From: Sipunculus nudus
Taxonomy: Eukaryota > Annelida > Sipuncula > Golfingiida > Sipunculidae
Direction of reading: 5' to 3'
Assembly: GCA_026874595.1 (NCBI GenBank)
Contig: JAPPUL010000084.1
Coordinates: forward strand, 1-64,000
Length of the DNA stretch: 64,000 nucleotides
In this document: positions 19,750 to 28,852 of the stretch, in pieces
Layout of the letters: each line of letters begins with the position of its first letter
Position numbering within the stretch: the stretch's first letter is position 1
Notes under the pieces: generated by a model
Told to the model about the DNA's origin: nothing
Seen by the model: the letters and a program-made list of their open reading frames with translations, nothing else
Databases searched by the model: none
Translations under genes and position numbers: made by a program

Positions 19750-20904
19750 ATGCGGATAAAAAGTAGAAGTAATTCTATTCTATTACAAGTACTACAATTA
19801 TTGATTTATGGCTTATTTATATTTGTTGTAGATAAGACCCACGGTGTAGAGAGGGCAGATGATGGTAGTTGGGTCTATATAATAGATAAAGAGGCGTATG
19901 AATCAAAGTATTTTGAAAAGGAGTACAAAGTCTTTTTAGAAGTCCTGTCGTTTGGAGGGGCTTCAAAAGCAGTGGTAGAACTTAAATCGGAATCAAAAAG
20001 GTTTAAGAAGGAGATATTGGAACGAATAATAAACAACAAATTAACCTATAAAGAAGCGCTTAAAGGGTCGTTTTTTCAAGGAGAAGAAGGTAAGGATTTG
20101 ATAAAAAGTTTTTTTAAGATGGGCTTAAATCAATACCATATGCACAAACATCTAATGCCAAAGATAAAAGTCCCAAAAGATAAAATAGAACTTAAAGAAT
20201 ATTATAAAAAGCATATGAGAGGTTCAAATGGATTGGCTGCTGGAGGGGCTGTGGATAAAGTAGATTTAGTAGAGCTTAAAAGGTTTTATACTTCAAATAG
20301 ATTACAAGAAGAATTAACAAAAGAGTTAGTGCTTGAGCGTCTATCTAGTAGTATAAGGGTAAATCGAGGTGTACTAAAGAGTTACTTGTCAGGCGAGCTT
20401 AGTAAAGTAGAGGTTATAGAAGGAGGCAATAAATATTGGATATTAAAGATAGATGAACAGATAGTAAGTTTAAAAGAAACACTTGGCGTAATAGATTTTC
20501 ATATAAAGAGCCTAGGCTCGTATGGTTTGGGTGGGGATGGAATAGATGTAGAAAAGCAAACAGACTATTTATTATCAACAATAAAGGTAATGGAATTAAG
20601 CTTTAGATATTGCCTTCGAGAAGGATATTATACTGAAGAGGGAGCAAAAGAGTTTATAAATTGGGTACAGGTAAGGTCGATATCGTTATATCATCTAATG
20701 AAGGAGGTAATAGGGGGGGTTAAGATACCAAAGGGGAGAGGTAAAAAAGCAGAAAGAAGAAAGGATTACATGAACAAGGTAGAAGAGGCACAAGATAAAT
20801 ATTTGGAAAAGTTAAAGTTGCGAGAAAAAGTAAAGATAAGCGAAAAGTATTTTGAAACACAAGCAGATAGGATAGAAGCAGAGATTTTGAAGGGTATTAA
20901 TTAG
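19750..20904 (+). CDS. Exported helical protein, possibly SurA-N-like
   Basis: The 384-residue protein starts with a basic, hydrophobic segment (NSILLQVLQLLIYGLFIFVV) that reads as a signal peptide or anchor. The rest is helical and lysine/glutamate-rich. Segments such as IDKEAYESKYFEKEYKVFLEV followed by RIINNKLTYKEAL resemble the N-terminal chaperone region of SurA/PpiC proteins, but I see no parvulin domain. It lies 20 bp after mfd and 34 bp before a lipoprotein with similar features. In several bacteria a SurA-type gene sits next to mfd. Function is inference. Confidence 0.6.
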   Translation: MRIKSRSNSILLQVLQLLIYGLFIFVVDKTHGVERADDGSWVYIIDKEAYESKYFEKEYKVFLEVLSFGGASKAVVELKSESKRFKKEILERIINNKLTYKEALKGSFFQGEEGKDLIKSFFKMGLNQYHMHKHLMPKIKVPKDKIELKEYYKKHMRGSNGLAAGGAVDKVDLVELKRFYTSNRLQEELTKELVLERLSSSIRVNRGVLKSYLSGELSKVEVIEGGNKYWILKIDEQIVSLKETLGVIDFHIKSLGSYGLGGDGIDVEKQTDYLLSTIKVMELSFRYCLREGYYTEEGAKEFINWVQVRSISLYHLMKEVIGGVKIPKGRGKKAERRKDYMNKVEEAQDKYLEKLKLREKVKISEKYFETQADRIEAEILKGIN

Positions 20905-20912
20905 GTTTTAAA

Positions 20913-20939
20913 GTAAGGAGAGTAAATAAGGAGAGTAAA
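20913..20939 (+). repeat. 13-bp tandem duplication of a ribosome binding site
   Basis: The unit AAGGAGAGTAAAT is present twice in immediate succession, and the second copy supplies the last bases before and the first bases of the ATG of the next gene. The first copy is therefore an orphan Shine-Dalgarno plus partial start. Confidence 0.8.
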
Positions 20940-22099
20940 TGTTGAAAATGGTTTTAGAGGATAAGCTCAAGAAGAGATTGTTAATTAAGGCATGGGTATT
21001 ATTAGTGATATTCATTACAAATTGTTCTTCAAGCGGCGGAGAGGAGGAAAGGTTTAAGAAAGGGGAAGGAGTTAGTGTAAAGCTTAAAGTAGATGAATAT
21101 ATAGAGGGAATAAATGAAGGATTGCTTTCAAGAAGTAAAATGTTAAAAGGGGTGGCAACTGAGCAGCAAGAGGGCAAAGGAGACACGGAATGGGTATTGA
21201 ATATGGGAGGGGATGAGGTAAGCGTCTTAGAATTTGAGGAAAAGTATAAGAAGTACCGATCAGAAACAAATAAATCGGAAGACAAACTTAGTTTTGTACT
21301 AGTGTTCTTAGAAAAGTATCACATGTTGGCGCAAGCGGAGAAATATTTTAAGGAAAGAGCTAGTAAAGAGGAGATAGAATTTGTAAAAAAACAGCTTAGA
21401 GTACAAACTTATATGGGTAAGAAGCTGGGTTTGTGGGCTGAAGGTGGTAGTGAAATAAAAGAGAGTGAGCTTTTAGAATTTTATAATGTGTTAAAGAAGC
21501 AGGAGGGGTATAAGAAGTTAAGATATGAGAATGATAAGGAGAAGGTGAGGGAACTTTATAGGATAAATAAAATAAACAAATCGTACGTGGAACTGGAGAG
21601 TGAAGTAAAGGGCAGATATAGTATAGAAATAAATGATGAATGGGAGGGAGGAGTAGTAAATAAATATAAGAGTGGGAAACTAGATATAAAGCAAGCGGTT
21701 AGATTAGGGGAGTACAAGAAATATTGGTTGTATAGGATAAATGTTAAGGGTGGAGGTAAGTTAGAGTTGTATGTACGTGATTTAGAGAAGAAGTTAAGCT
21801 TGAGCAAGAAGTTTTTTGGTATAGGAGCAAAGGGGGATCTTAATATACTTAAGTCTAGTAGAAATGATAAAGAGAGTTTACTAAATAGTTTTTTAATGGA
21901 AGAGCTTCTATATTTGGAGATAGATAAAGTTTTCATAGAATCTAATAAGGGGGTCTTGAGCGAGTTATGGGATAAGCTGGTATTAAACTATTATATAAGT
22001 AAAAAGCTAGGGATAAGGGGTTCAGATTATGTAAAGTATATGGATGAATATATAGATAGAGAGAAGATAGGAGTAAACAGGAGATACTTCAAAGGTTAA
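20939..22099 (+). CDS. Lipoprotein, possibly SurA-N-like periplasmic chaperone
   Basis: The 386-residue protein has a lipoprotein signal (LLVIFITNCSSSGGEEE) with a cysteine at about residue 30. The segment WVLNMGGDEVSVLEFEEKYKKYRSE matches the opening of SurA/PpiC N-domains (a NG-x-IS-x-x-EF-like pattern). FLEKYHMLAQAEKYFKERA is compatible with the following helices. No parvulin catalytic domain is evident. It seems to be a partner of the gene before it. The ATG sits on the second copy of a duplicated AAGGAGAGTAAAT ribosome binding site. Confidence 0.6.
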   Translation: MLKMVLEDKLKKRLLIKAWVLLVIFITNCSSSGGEEERFKKGEGVSVKLKVDEYIEGINEGLLSRSKMLKGVATEQQEGKGDTEWVLNMGGDEVSVLEFEEKYKKYRSETNKSEDKLSFVLVFLEKYHMLAQAEKYFKERASKEEIEFVKKQLRVQTYMGKKLGLWAEGGSEIKESELLEFYNVLKKQEGYKKLRYENDKEKVRELYRINKINKSYVELESEVKGRYSIEINDEWEGGVVNKYKSGKLDIKQAVRLGEYKKYWLYRINVKGGGKLELYVRDLEKKLSLSKKFFGIGAKGDLNILKSSRNDKESLLNSFLMEELLYLEIDKVFIESNKGVLSELWDKLVLNYYISKKLGIRGSDYVKYMDEYIDREKIGVNRRYFKG

Positions 22100-22105
22100 A
22101 TAGAT

Positions 22106-22500
22106 CTAGATATGTTTTGGTATAGAGTGAATGGGATAAGGCTATGGAATGGATAAAATGCTATTGTGGTTGTTATGAGAGCGTTTTTAAGTATAATATT
22201 AAGATTTTTTAATCTTGAAAAGCTAGATATGTTTTGGTATAGAGTGAATGGGATAAGGCTATGGAATGGATAAAATGCTATTGTGGTTGTTATGAGAGCG
22301 TTTTTAAGTATAATATTAAGATTTTTTAATCTTGAAAAGCTAGATATGTTTTGGTATAGAGTGAATGGGATAAGGCTATGGAATGGATAAAATGCTATTG
22401 TGGTTGTTATGAGAGCGTTTTTAAGTATAATATTAAGATTTTTTAATCTTGAAAAGCTAGATATGTTTTGGTATAGAGTGAATGGGATAAGGCTATAAGG
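22106..22500 (+). repeat. Three-and-a-bit tandem copies of a 117-bp unit containing decoy plsY starts
   Basis: Units begin at 22106, 22223 and 22340, with a partial fourth at 22457, so the period is exactly 117 bp. The copies appear identical by eye. Each carries ATGGATAAAATGCTATTGTG, a near copy of the first codons of plsY, but the frame stops after nine codons. Each also has an AT hairpin (AAGATT-TTTT-AATCTT; the first at 22201-22216). The partial fourth copy runs into the genuine plsY start. No longer ORF or RNA gene is visible in the stretch. Confidence 0.9.
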
Positions 22501-22501
22501 A

Positions 22502-23140
22502 ATGGATGAAATGCTATTATACGTGGTTGTTATGTTATTGAGTTATATAATAGGCTCATTCCCGACGGGATATGTTTTAGGAAAAGTATTTCGAGGGATA
22601 GACATAAAGGAACGTGGCAGTGGAAATATAGGGGCAACAAATGTGTTGCGAATACTTGGCCCGACATTAGGAATAGCGACATTGATAATAGATCTGGGCA
22701 AGGGAGTATTGGCAGTATACCTAGCGGGATTAATTATACCTGAAGGGAGTGAATATGTAGGGTTATGGTATATATTATCAGGAGTAAGCGTATTGTTGGG
22801 ACATACATTCTCGTTGTGGCTTAATTTCAGAGGAGGGAAGGGAGTTGCGGTAACAGCAGGATTTAGCTTATATTTGATGCCCGGGGAGGTTTTACTTGCT
22901 CTGGTAATATTTTTAGTTATAACAGGTATAAGTCGCTATGTATCTTTAGGTTCACTAATTAGCATAATAAGCCTTCCGATATTAATATATATAAATCTGT
23001 TTAATAATCCCTGGTCAACGTATAGTATATATTTTTGGGTTTCAATACCGCTTGCTGTAATGATAATAGTAATGCACAGAGAGAATATAAAGAGGATATT
23101 CTCAGGAAAGGAGAATAAGATATTTAGTAAGAGAGATTAA
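22502..23140 (+). CDS. plsY: Glycerol-3-phosphate acyltransferase PlsY
   Basis: PlsY transfers an acyl group from acyl-phosphate to glycerol-3-phosphate, the first step of phospholipid synthesis, in the inner membrane. The 212-residue polytopic protein has all three conserved loops: IGSFPTGYVLGKVFRGIDIKERGSGNIGATN, LGHTFSLWLNFRGGKGVAV and the C-terminal MIIVMHRENIKRIFSGKENKI. The start follows ATAAGGA; it is the only one of the repeated start-like sequences upstream that has this AAGG. Confidence 0.95.
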   Translation: MDEMLLYVVVMLLSYIIGSFPTGYVLGKVFRGIDIKERGSGNIGATNVLRILGPTLGIATLIIDLGKGVLAVYLAGLIIPEGSEYVGLWYILSGVSVLLGHTFSLWLNFRGGKGVAVTAGFSLYLMPGEVLLALVIFLVITGISRYVSLGSLISIISLPILIYINLFNNPWSTYSIYFWVSIPLAVMIIVMHRENIKRIFSGKENKIFSKRD

Positions 23141-23199
23141 TAGAGTTAGAAGCAAAAAAAATGTTGATTATATATATTGATGAGATAAGGTAAGAAGAA

Positions 23200-25926
23200 A
23201 TGGATGAGGCAAGATTTCTAGAAGAATTAAAGAAAGATTTTTTTGAAGAAGCTAAGTTGCTAATAGATAGCCTTGAGAAGAACGTATTAATATTGGAAGA
23301 GGATCCAGGTTCAAAGGGAGCAATAGATGAAGTATTCCGCTCAGTACACACATTAAAGGGTGGGGCAGCGACACTAGATTTTGATAGGATAGTAAATTTA
23401 ACTCATGTTATGGAGGATTTACTAGATGAGCTAAGATCAGATAAATTGAAGTTAGAAAGTGACACAATAGACTTGCTACTTGAGGGAATAGATGTAATAA
23501 AGGAGCTGGTGGAATCTGGCGAGGCAGGGGAGTCTGCAACTAAAGGAATAGAAGATACAGTAATAGAAGCGATTAAAGCAAAATACGTGGGAGTAGATGT
23601 TGGCGTAGAAGATGTTTCGAAGCTATTCTCAGAGGCTGAAGCAGGTGCCCCTATTTTGGCGGAAGAGAAGGCATTTAAATTGAGCAAGTCAGAAGAGGAG
23701 TTAGTACGAGGAAGTGAGGGTGGTGGTTATAATATATATAAAATAGTAATAAAGATTAAAGACAGATCTTTGGGATTAGATGATATTGAAAGTAGGATTA
23801 AAGACTTATATATGAGGTTGTGTGAGGGTGGAGGGAAGCTGCTAAGAACATTGCCTGAGCCTTCAGGGGATGGATTGGGGATGGCACAACGCAGAGAATG
23901 TTTATTACAAAGTGCTAAAGACATATCAAGCATAGAAAATCTTGTACAAGGCGAGCTTGACTGGTTAGAAATAGAGGATATATATAAGTATACAAAAGAT
24001 GATTTGTTGGGAGGAAAGGATGATGTTGTAGAGCAAGAGATAGCGGGTCTTGAAGTTTCTAATGAAACTCTTGAGATAATATATGACTTTATAACATCAG
24101 GGAAACGAGTGTATAAGCTTTTAGTATCCTTTAAAGAAGATAATCCAATGAGGAGTCTAAGCGGGTTATTATTTTACAATGTACTAAGTACTAACGCACA
24201 GATATTGCAAGGGATGCCTAGTTATGAGGAGCTTCGAAAGACAAACTATTTTTATAAAACGAATGAGTATATAGTAGGAAGTAACCTAGAGATAAAGGAG
24301 CTGCATAGAAAGATATACATATCAGAGGTCACAAGTAAGATAAGATTTATGGAGTATAAGCAATCGAGTGATGAGGAGTCTTATTACGCAGATAAAGAGG
24401 CAAATGAGATAAGTAATGTATTAGAAAGTGACAGAGTGGGTAGGGAATTTGAAAAGGAAGGGGTTAAGGAGCGTCGAGAACAACATTTACTTAGAGTAGA
24501 CAGTGCAAAGGTAGATATGCTATTAAATTTTGTAGGAGAACTTGTGATAGTAAAAGGTAGCTTATCTCAAGTTAATGCAGCAGCCTTAGAAGAGCTTAAT
24601 AACTTCACAAATATGTTTGTAGAACACAGGAGAGGCTTAATAGATTTATCTAAGGAGCTTGTGAGATTAGATAATATATATGCTAGTGGAGGTGTATTAG
24701 GGGGGATAGAAGGTGGTTTTGGAGAGGGATTAGACAATGAAGGTTATATGGGATGGGAAAGGGGGGAGGGTAATTTAGGGAATCGGTTTAGGCAACTAAG
24801 AAATAAGGTAGAAGAATTATATAAAAATATTGCTCATGCGGGAATATACTTTCGTAGTGTTCATGATAAACTAAAGGGGGTATCACAAAGCGTAGATAGG
24901 GTAGCAGATGATTTACAAGAGGGAGTAATGAGTATACGGATGATACCGATATCGCAAGTATTTAGCCGTCTACCTAGATTGGTCCGAGACATATCGCGAG
25001 TATTGAAGAAGGAAGTAAGTTTGGTTATGGAAGGTGAGGGAACGCAATTAGATAAGAGCGTAGTGCAAGACTTATTAGACTCACTCCTACATATAATTCG
25101 CAACGCAGTAGATCATGGGATAGAGTTACCCGAGGAGAGGCAAGCAAAAGGTAAACCAATAAAAGGGACAATAAATCTTAAAGCAGAGCATCAGGGCAAT
25201 ACAATACTAATCACAGTAAAAGACGATGGACGAGGGATATCATTCTCAGAGATAAAAAAAAGAGCGAAAGAAAAGCAATTGTTTGATGAGGAACTTGAAC
25301 TTACAAAAAGTGATGTACTTGAGTTACTATACAAACCAGGGTTCACAACATCAAAGACAGTATCGTCGATCTCCGGGCGAGGTGTTGGTATGGATGTAGT
25401 GCGTAAGAAAATAGAAGGGATATCGGGTTCGGTTTCAATAGACAGTAAAGAAGGGGAGTGGACAGAATTTTCATTAAAGATTCCGTTAACCCTTGTCATA
25501 ATAAAGGCGTTGCTAATAAGGTTATCAGAGAATATATACTCAATTTCAATATCAGCAGTAGTTGAGACGGCCCGAGTATCGGCCAAAGAGATAGAATCAA
25601 GTGAAGAGTTAACGTCATATGTAACTATACGCGGGGTTAGATATATTTATGTAAACTTGTGTAGATTATTTGACCTATCCTCAAAGCCGGAAGAAAATGA
25701 TTATAGATATATTGTAATAGTAAATATAAGAGGACGCCATGTAGCGTTGTCAGCAGATGCCTTAGAAGGAGAACAAGATATAGTAATAAAGCCACTAAAA
25801 AGCAAATATACGAATGTATCAGGAATAACAGGAGCAACAATACTTGGGGATGGACAAGTTAGTTTAGTACTTGACGTTGCGGGAATATTTGGCGAGATGG
25901 AAGAGAAGATAAAGCTTAGGGTATAG
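23200..25926 (+). CDS. cheA: Chemotaxis histidine kinase CheA
   Basis: The 908-residue protein has an HPt domain with the phospho-accepting His50 (RSVHTLKGGAATL) and a long P2-like linker region. Dimerisation follows, then the HATPase domain (LLHIIRNAVDHGIELPEER N box, VKDDGRGIS G1, FTTSKTVSSISGRGVGMDVV F/G2 boxes) and a CheW-like regulatory domain to the end. It is the core signalling kinase of chemotaxis and drives the CheY encoded two genes downstream. The glycine-rich insertion near residues 495-530 is unusual but in frame. Confidence 0.96.
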   Translation: MDEARFLEELKKDFFEEAKLLIDSLEKNVLILEEDPGSKGAIDEVFRSVHTLKGGAATLDFDRIVNLTHVMEDLLDELRSDKLKLESDTIDLLLEGIDVIKELVESGEAGESATKGIEDTVIEAIKAKYVGVDVGVEDVSKLFSEAEAGAPILAEEKAFKLSKSEEELVRGSEGGGYNIYKIVIKIKDRSLGLDDIESRIKDLYMRLCEGGGKLLRTLPEPSGDGLGMAQRRECLLQSAKDISSIENLVQGELDWLEIEDIYKYTKDDLLGGKDDVVEQEIAGLEVSNETLEIIYDFITSGKRVYKLLVSFKEDNPMRSLSGLLFYNVLSTNAQILQGMPSYEELRKTNYFYKTNEYIVGSNLEIKELHRKIYISEVTSKIRFMEYKQSSDEESYYADKEANEISNVLESDRVGREFEKEGVKERREQHLLRVDSAKVDMLLNFVGELVIVKGSLSQVNAAALEELNNFTNMFVEHRRGLIDLSKELVRLDNIYASGGVLGGIEGGFGEGLDNEGYMGWERGEGNLGNRFRQLRNKVEELYKNIAHAGIYFRSVHDKLKGVSQSVDRVADDLQEGVMSIRMIPISQVFSRLPRLVRDISRVLKKEVSLVMEGEGTQLDKSVVQDLLDSLLHIIRNAVDHGIELPEERQAKGKPIKGTINLKAEHQGNTILITVKDDGRGISFSEIKKRAKEKQLFDEELELTKSDVLELLYKPGFTTSKTVSSISGRGVGMDVVRKKIEGISGSVSIDSKEGEWTEFSLKIPLTLVIIKALLIRLSENIYSISISAVVETARVSAKEIESSEELTSYVTIRGVRYIYVNLCRLFDLSSKPEENDYRYIVIVNIRGRHVALSADALEGEQDIVIKPLKSKYTNVSGITGATILGDGQVSLVLDVAGIFGEMEEKIKLRV

Positions 25927-26007
25927 GGTTAATATAATATATAGATGATATTTAAATAGTTTTTATAAAGAGAGAGAAAAGAGGTTAAAAGTAAGGAAAT
26001 AGTCTAA

Positions 26008-27321
26008 ATGGAAAAAGAAGGAAGAGTTGAGAATATAGTATCATTCACACTAGATTTATGTACTTATGGAATAGATATAATGGAGACCCATGAAATAGCA
26101 AAGCTAACTAATCTAAGGCGTCTTCCAAACCACCCCCATTTCATGGAAGGGATGTTAGATATAAGAGGAGAGGTCATTCCGATAATAAACTTCAAAAAGT
26201 TGTTTAACTTCAAAACCTTTTCTTATAAGCGAGGGAAAGTGGCAATAATATCGACAATAGGCAATAGTAAATTTGGCTTTGTGGTAGATAGGATAAACCG
26301 GGTAGTATATGTAGAAGAGGTTATAGGAGCAGATAGTGTAGGAGTACCTAATGGACTTATAAAGTATATAGAGGGGATGGTATTAGATGAGTATGAGGGA
26401 GTTGATAGGATAAGGGGTAAAGAGAAGATATTGCTTTTGGATTTAAATAAGGTGGTAAGACTCTTAAAGATAGAGCTTGATAAGTCCTATAAGTTTACAC
26501 GTGAATATATGAATTGGAAAAACATATTGACGCTAATAAATGAAGATGAGGAGCGGGTTATATATAAATTTCTAGAAGTACAAGGGATAAAAACAAATAA
26601 GGTAACAGATGTAGGTATAAGGAACTATTTTGGGTTATTGAAGTTAAAGAAGGGAAAGCGAATACATGATATAGTTAAGGAACTAATTAATGAACTTTCT
26701 AATAAAGAGTATAACGCATTTAATTTTGGGTATGGAGGATTTTTCAGAAACGGAGTAGACTTTGATATAATGGTGTATCTTTTTGAGGAGTTGATATTAG
26801 GAACTAAGCGGGGTAAGGATGTAATAAAGGTGGTGGTAGTAGGGCTGGATGCGTTATATGACACATATTCGTTATTGATACTATTTAATGGTCTTCTTGA
26901 GGATGCAGGTTCTATTTCTATAGAATATATATGTATATTGGATGTAGATTCTAAAGATGGCAGTGGTTATTATAAGGAAAAAGATTTAGAATGTATAAGT
27001 AAAAATGATTATAATGAATTATTTATGGAAGTTGAGGGTAGAGGCTATAAGCTTCGGAAGGAGTATCAAAAGGTAAAGGAAGTAAGAGGGTTTGAGAAGC
27101 TAATGGAGCTTGAGGATATAGATATATGCTTTGGAAGGAATATGTTTATAAAGCGAAAAGATGATGAAATACTAATGAGCTTAAAGTATTTAGAAGAGAA
27201 CATGCGAGAGGGGGGGATATTATTTTTGGGAGAGCTTGAAGATATAGATAATTTGGAATTAGGTTTACTTGAGACAAAGGAAGTTCGGGGTAGAAAATAT
27301 TATAGTCGAGTTAGAATATAA
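26008..27321 (+). CDS. CheW coupling protein fused to a degenerate CheR-like domain
   Basis: Residues 1-155 form a CheW domain (IVSFTLDLCTYGIDIMETHEI, LPNHPHFMEGMLDIRGEVIPIINFKKLF, KFGFVVDRINRVVYVEE). The remaining 280 residues resemble a CheR methyltransferase. The end reads DICFGRNMFIKRKDDEILMS ... LEENMREGGILFLGELE, mirroring CheR's CRNVxIYF ... L..GG.L.lG.sE. The canonical SAM-binding residues are not obvious, so it is likely structural. CheW-CheR-like fusions are known from Treponema and Borrelia (CheW3 in the cheA2 operon), and its position between cheA and cheY agrees. Confidence 0.85.
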   Translation: MEKEGRVENIVSFTLDLCTYGIDIMETHEIAKLTNLRRLPNHPHFMEGMLDIRGEVIPIINFKKLFNFKTFSYKRGKVAIISTIGNSKFGFVVDRINRVVYVEEVIGADSVGVPNGLIKYIEGMVLDEYEGVDRIRGKEKILLLDLNKVVRLLKIELDKSYKFTREYMNWKNILTLINEDEERVIYKFLEVQGIKTNKVTDVGIRNYFGLLKLKKGKRIHDIVKELINELSNKEYNAFNFGYGGFFRNGVDFDIMVYLFEELILGTKRGKDVIKVVVVGLDALYDTYSLLILFNGLLEDAGSISIEYICILDVDSKDGSGYYKEKDLECISKNDYNELFMEVEGRGYKLRKEYQKVKEVRGFEKLMELEDIDICFGRNMFIKRKDDEILMSLKYLEENMREGGILFLGELEDIDNLELGLLETKEVRGRKYYSRVRI

Positions 27322-27378
27322 TGTTATTGGAAAATGTAGAGATTATAGAAATAGATATAAAATTGGCATGGAGCGGCA

Positions 27379-27795
27379 ATGATGTCTAATGTAGAAAGTA
27401 ATCCTGCTGGATTTAAAACAGATGGGCTAGGGTATAAGGTAATGGTAGTAGATGATTCAATATTTGTGGTTAAGCAGATGCAGTATATATTAGAATCGGA
27501 ATCATATGAAGTAGTAGCAATAGCCCATAATGGAGTTGATGCAATACATAAATATAAGGAGCATTATCCAAATATAGACTTAGTTACAATGGATATAACG
27601 ATGCCAAAATTAGATGGACTTACAGCACTACAAAAGATAATAGAATTTGATAAAGATGCGCATATAATAGTAATAAGCGCAATAGGGAAGCAATCGATAG
27701 TAAGAGAGGCATTATTATGTGGTGCAAAGAATTATATAACAAAGCCGATAAGACGCGATGAGGTACTAAAGCGTATAAGGAACGTTCTAAACTAA
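27379..27795 (+). CDS. cheY: Chemotaxis response regulator CheY
   Basis: A single receiver domain of 138 residues with an 18-residue N-terminal extension. The acidic pair is D25-D26 (MVVDDSIF), the phospho-acceptor D72 (LVTMDITMPKLDG) and the conserved lysine K122 (NYITKPIRR). Phosphorylated CheY binds the flagellar switch and changes rotation. Borrelia has cheX between cheW3 and cheY3; here that gene is absent. Two adjacent ATGs (27379 and 27382) both follow GGAG. Confidence 0.92.
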   Translation: MMSNVESNPAGFKTDGLGYKVMVVDDSIFVVKQMQYILESESYEVVAIAHNGVDAIHKYKEHYPNIDLVTMDITMPKLDGLTALQKIIEFDKDAHIIVISAIGKQSIVREALLCGAKNYITKPIRRDEVLKRIRNVLN

Positions 27796-27814
27796 GGAGT
27801 AGAATTAAGGTTTA

Positions 27815-28741
27815 ATGTATGCAATAGGAATAGATATTGGAGGGACGACGCTAAAGGGTGGGCTGGTTGACGGTGGGGGGGTGATAGAGGGAGATATTAG
27901 AGTAGTTGAGACTTTGCAGGATAGGGATAAATTTTTAGAAAGTCTTTTTAGGATGCTAGATGAAATACTTAGTTTAAAAGTAGATAAAGTTTTGGGGATA
28001 GGGTTTGGGATACCAGGAGTGATAGACAATTTTGGAAATATAAGTTGTGCGTATAATGTTCCATTACTAGAGGGGCTTAAGCTATCGGAAATAGTAGAAC
28101 AAAGATATAACCTAAGGGTAGTAATTTCAAATGATGCAAGTAATGCGCTAATGGGGGAATATTTGTTTGGCTGTGGGGCTAGGGGAGAAGACATGATATT
28201 ACTAACTTTGGGAACAGGAGTTGGAGGGGGGATAATAATAGGGGGTGATGTTTTTAAGGGGGCTCATAATTATGGAGGTGAGCTTGGGCATATGAAGGTA
28301 GAGCCTGAGGGGATAGAATGCAGTTGTGGGGGGCGTGGTTGTCTTGAATCGTATGCATCGTCCAAAGCGCTTATCCAGCATACATTATATGAGCTTGAGA
28401 TGGGAATAGGCAGTCGGTTAAATAAATATAGAAGGGAAGAAATAGATGTAAAGTTGATATCGGAGCTTGCAAAGGGGGGGGATGGATTTAGTGCTAGTGT
28501 AATAAAGCGGTGTGGGTATTATATAGGACTTGTATTATCTAGTTTAATAAATGGACTTGATATATGTCATTGTGTAATAGGGGGTGGGATATCACAATCG
28601 GGAGAAATACTATTAAAAAGCATACGCCAGACAGTGTTAAAGAACGTATTAGAGATACATAAATCGGGTTATAAAATAGAGCTATCAAAGCTAGGAGTTA
28701 ATGGAGGGATAATAGGTTCAGCGAGTCATTTTTTTAAGTAG
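27815..28741 (+). CDS. ROK-family glucokinase
   Basis: The 308 residues contain the ATP motif IGIDIGGTTLKGGLVDG, the sugar site GIGFGIPGVIDN and ISNDASNALMGEYLFG, TLGTGVGGGIIIGGDVF, and the ROK zinc motif GIECSCGGRGCLESYASS with the preceding GELGHM. Glucose phosphorylation is the likeliest activity; other hexoses cannot be excluded from sequence. It lies 19 bp after cheY but belongs to sugar metabolism. Confidence 0.88.
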   Translation: MYAIGIDIGGTTLKGGLVDGGGVIEGDIRVVETLQDRDKFLESLFRMLDEILSLKVDKVLGIGFGIPGVIDNFGNISCAYNVPLLEGLKLSEIVEQRYNLRVVISNDASNALMGEYLFGCGARGEDMILLTLGTGVGGGIIIGGDVFKGAHNYGGELGHMKVEPEGIECSCGGRGCLESYASSKALIQHTLYELEMGIGSRLNKYRREEIDVKLISELAKGGDGFSASVIKRCGYYIGLVLSSLINGLDICHCVIGGGISQSGEILLKSIRQTVLKNVLEIHKSGYKIELSKLGVNGGIIGSASHFFK

Positions 28742-28814
28742 CAAAAATATTTAAACGATATTATTAACAATTAGTGTGGATATATCTTAAAAAAATATAT
28801 AGAGTAAAATAAAG

Positions 28815-28823
28815 TGTTATAAT
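28815..28823 (+). promoter_or_regulatory. Possible extended -10 promoter for msrB
   Basis: The sequence TGTTATAAT matches an extended -10 (TGnTATAAT) with a perfect TATAAT, 24 bp before the GAGAGGT ribosome binding site. No good -35 is visible, as is usual for extended -10 promoters. Confidence 0.4.
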
Positions 28824-28852
28824 AAATTGTAGTAAAGTTGAGAGGTATGGTT

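Noticed and set aside
22106-22500. Possible CRISPR array
   Set aside because: The 117-bp units are directly adjacent with no unique spacers and no cas genes nearby; this is a simple tandem repeat.
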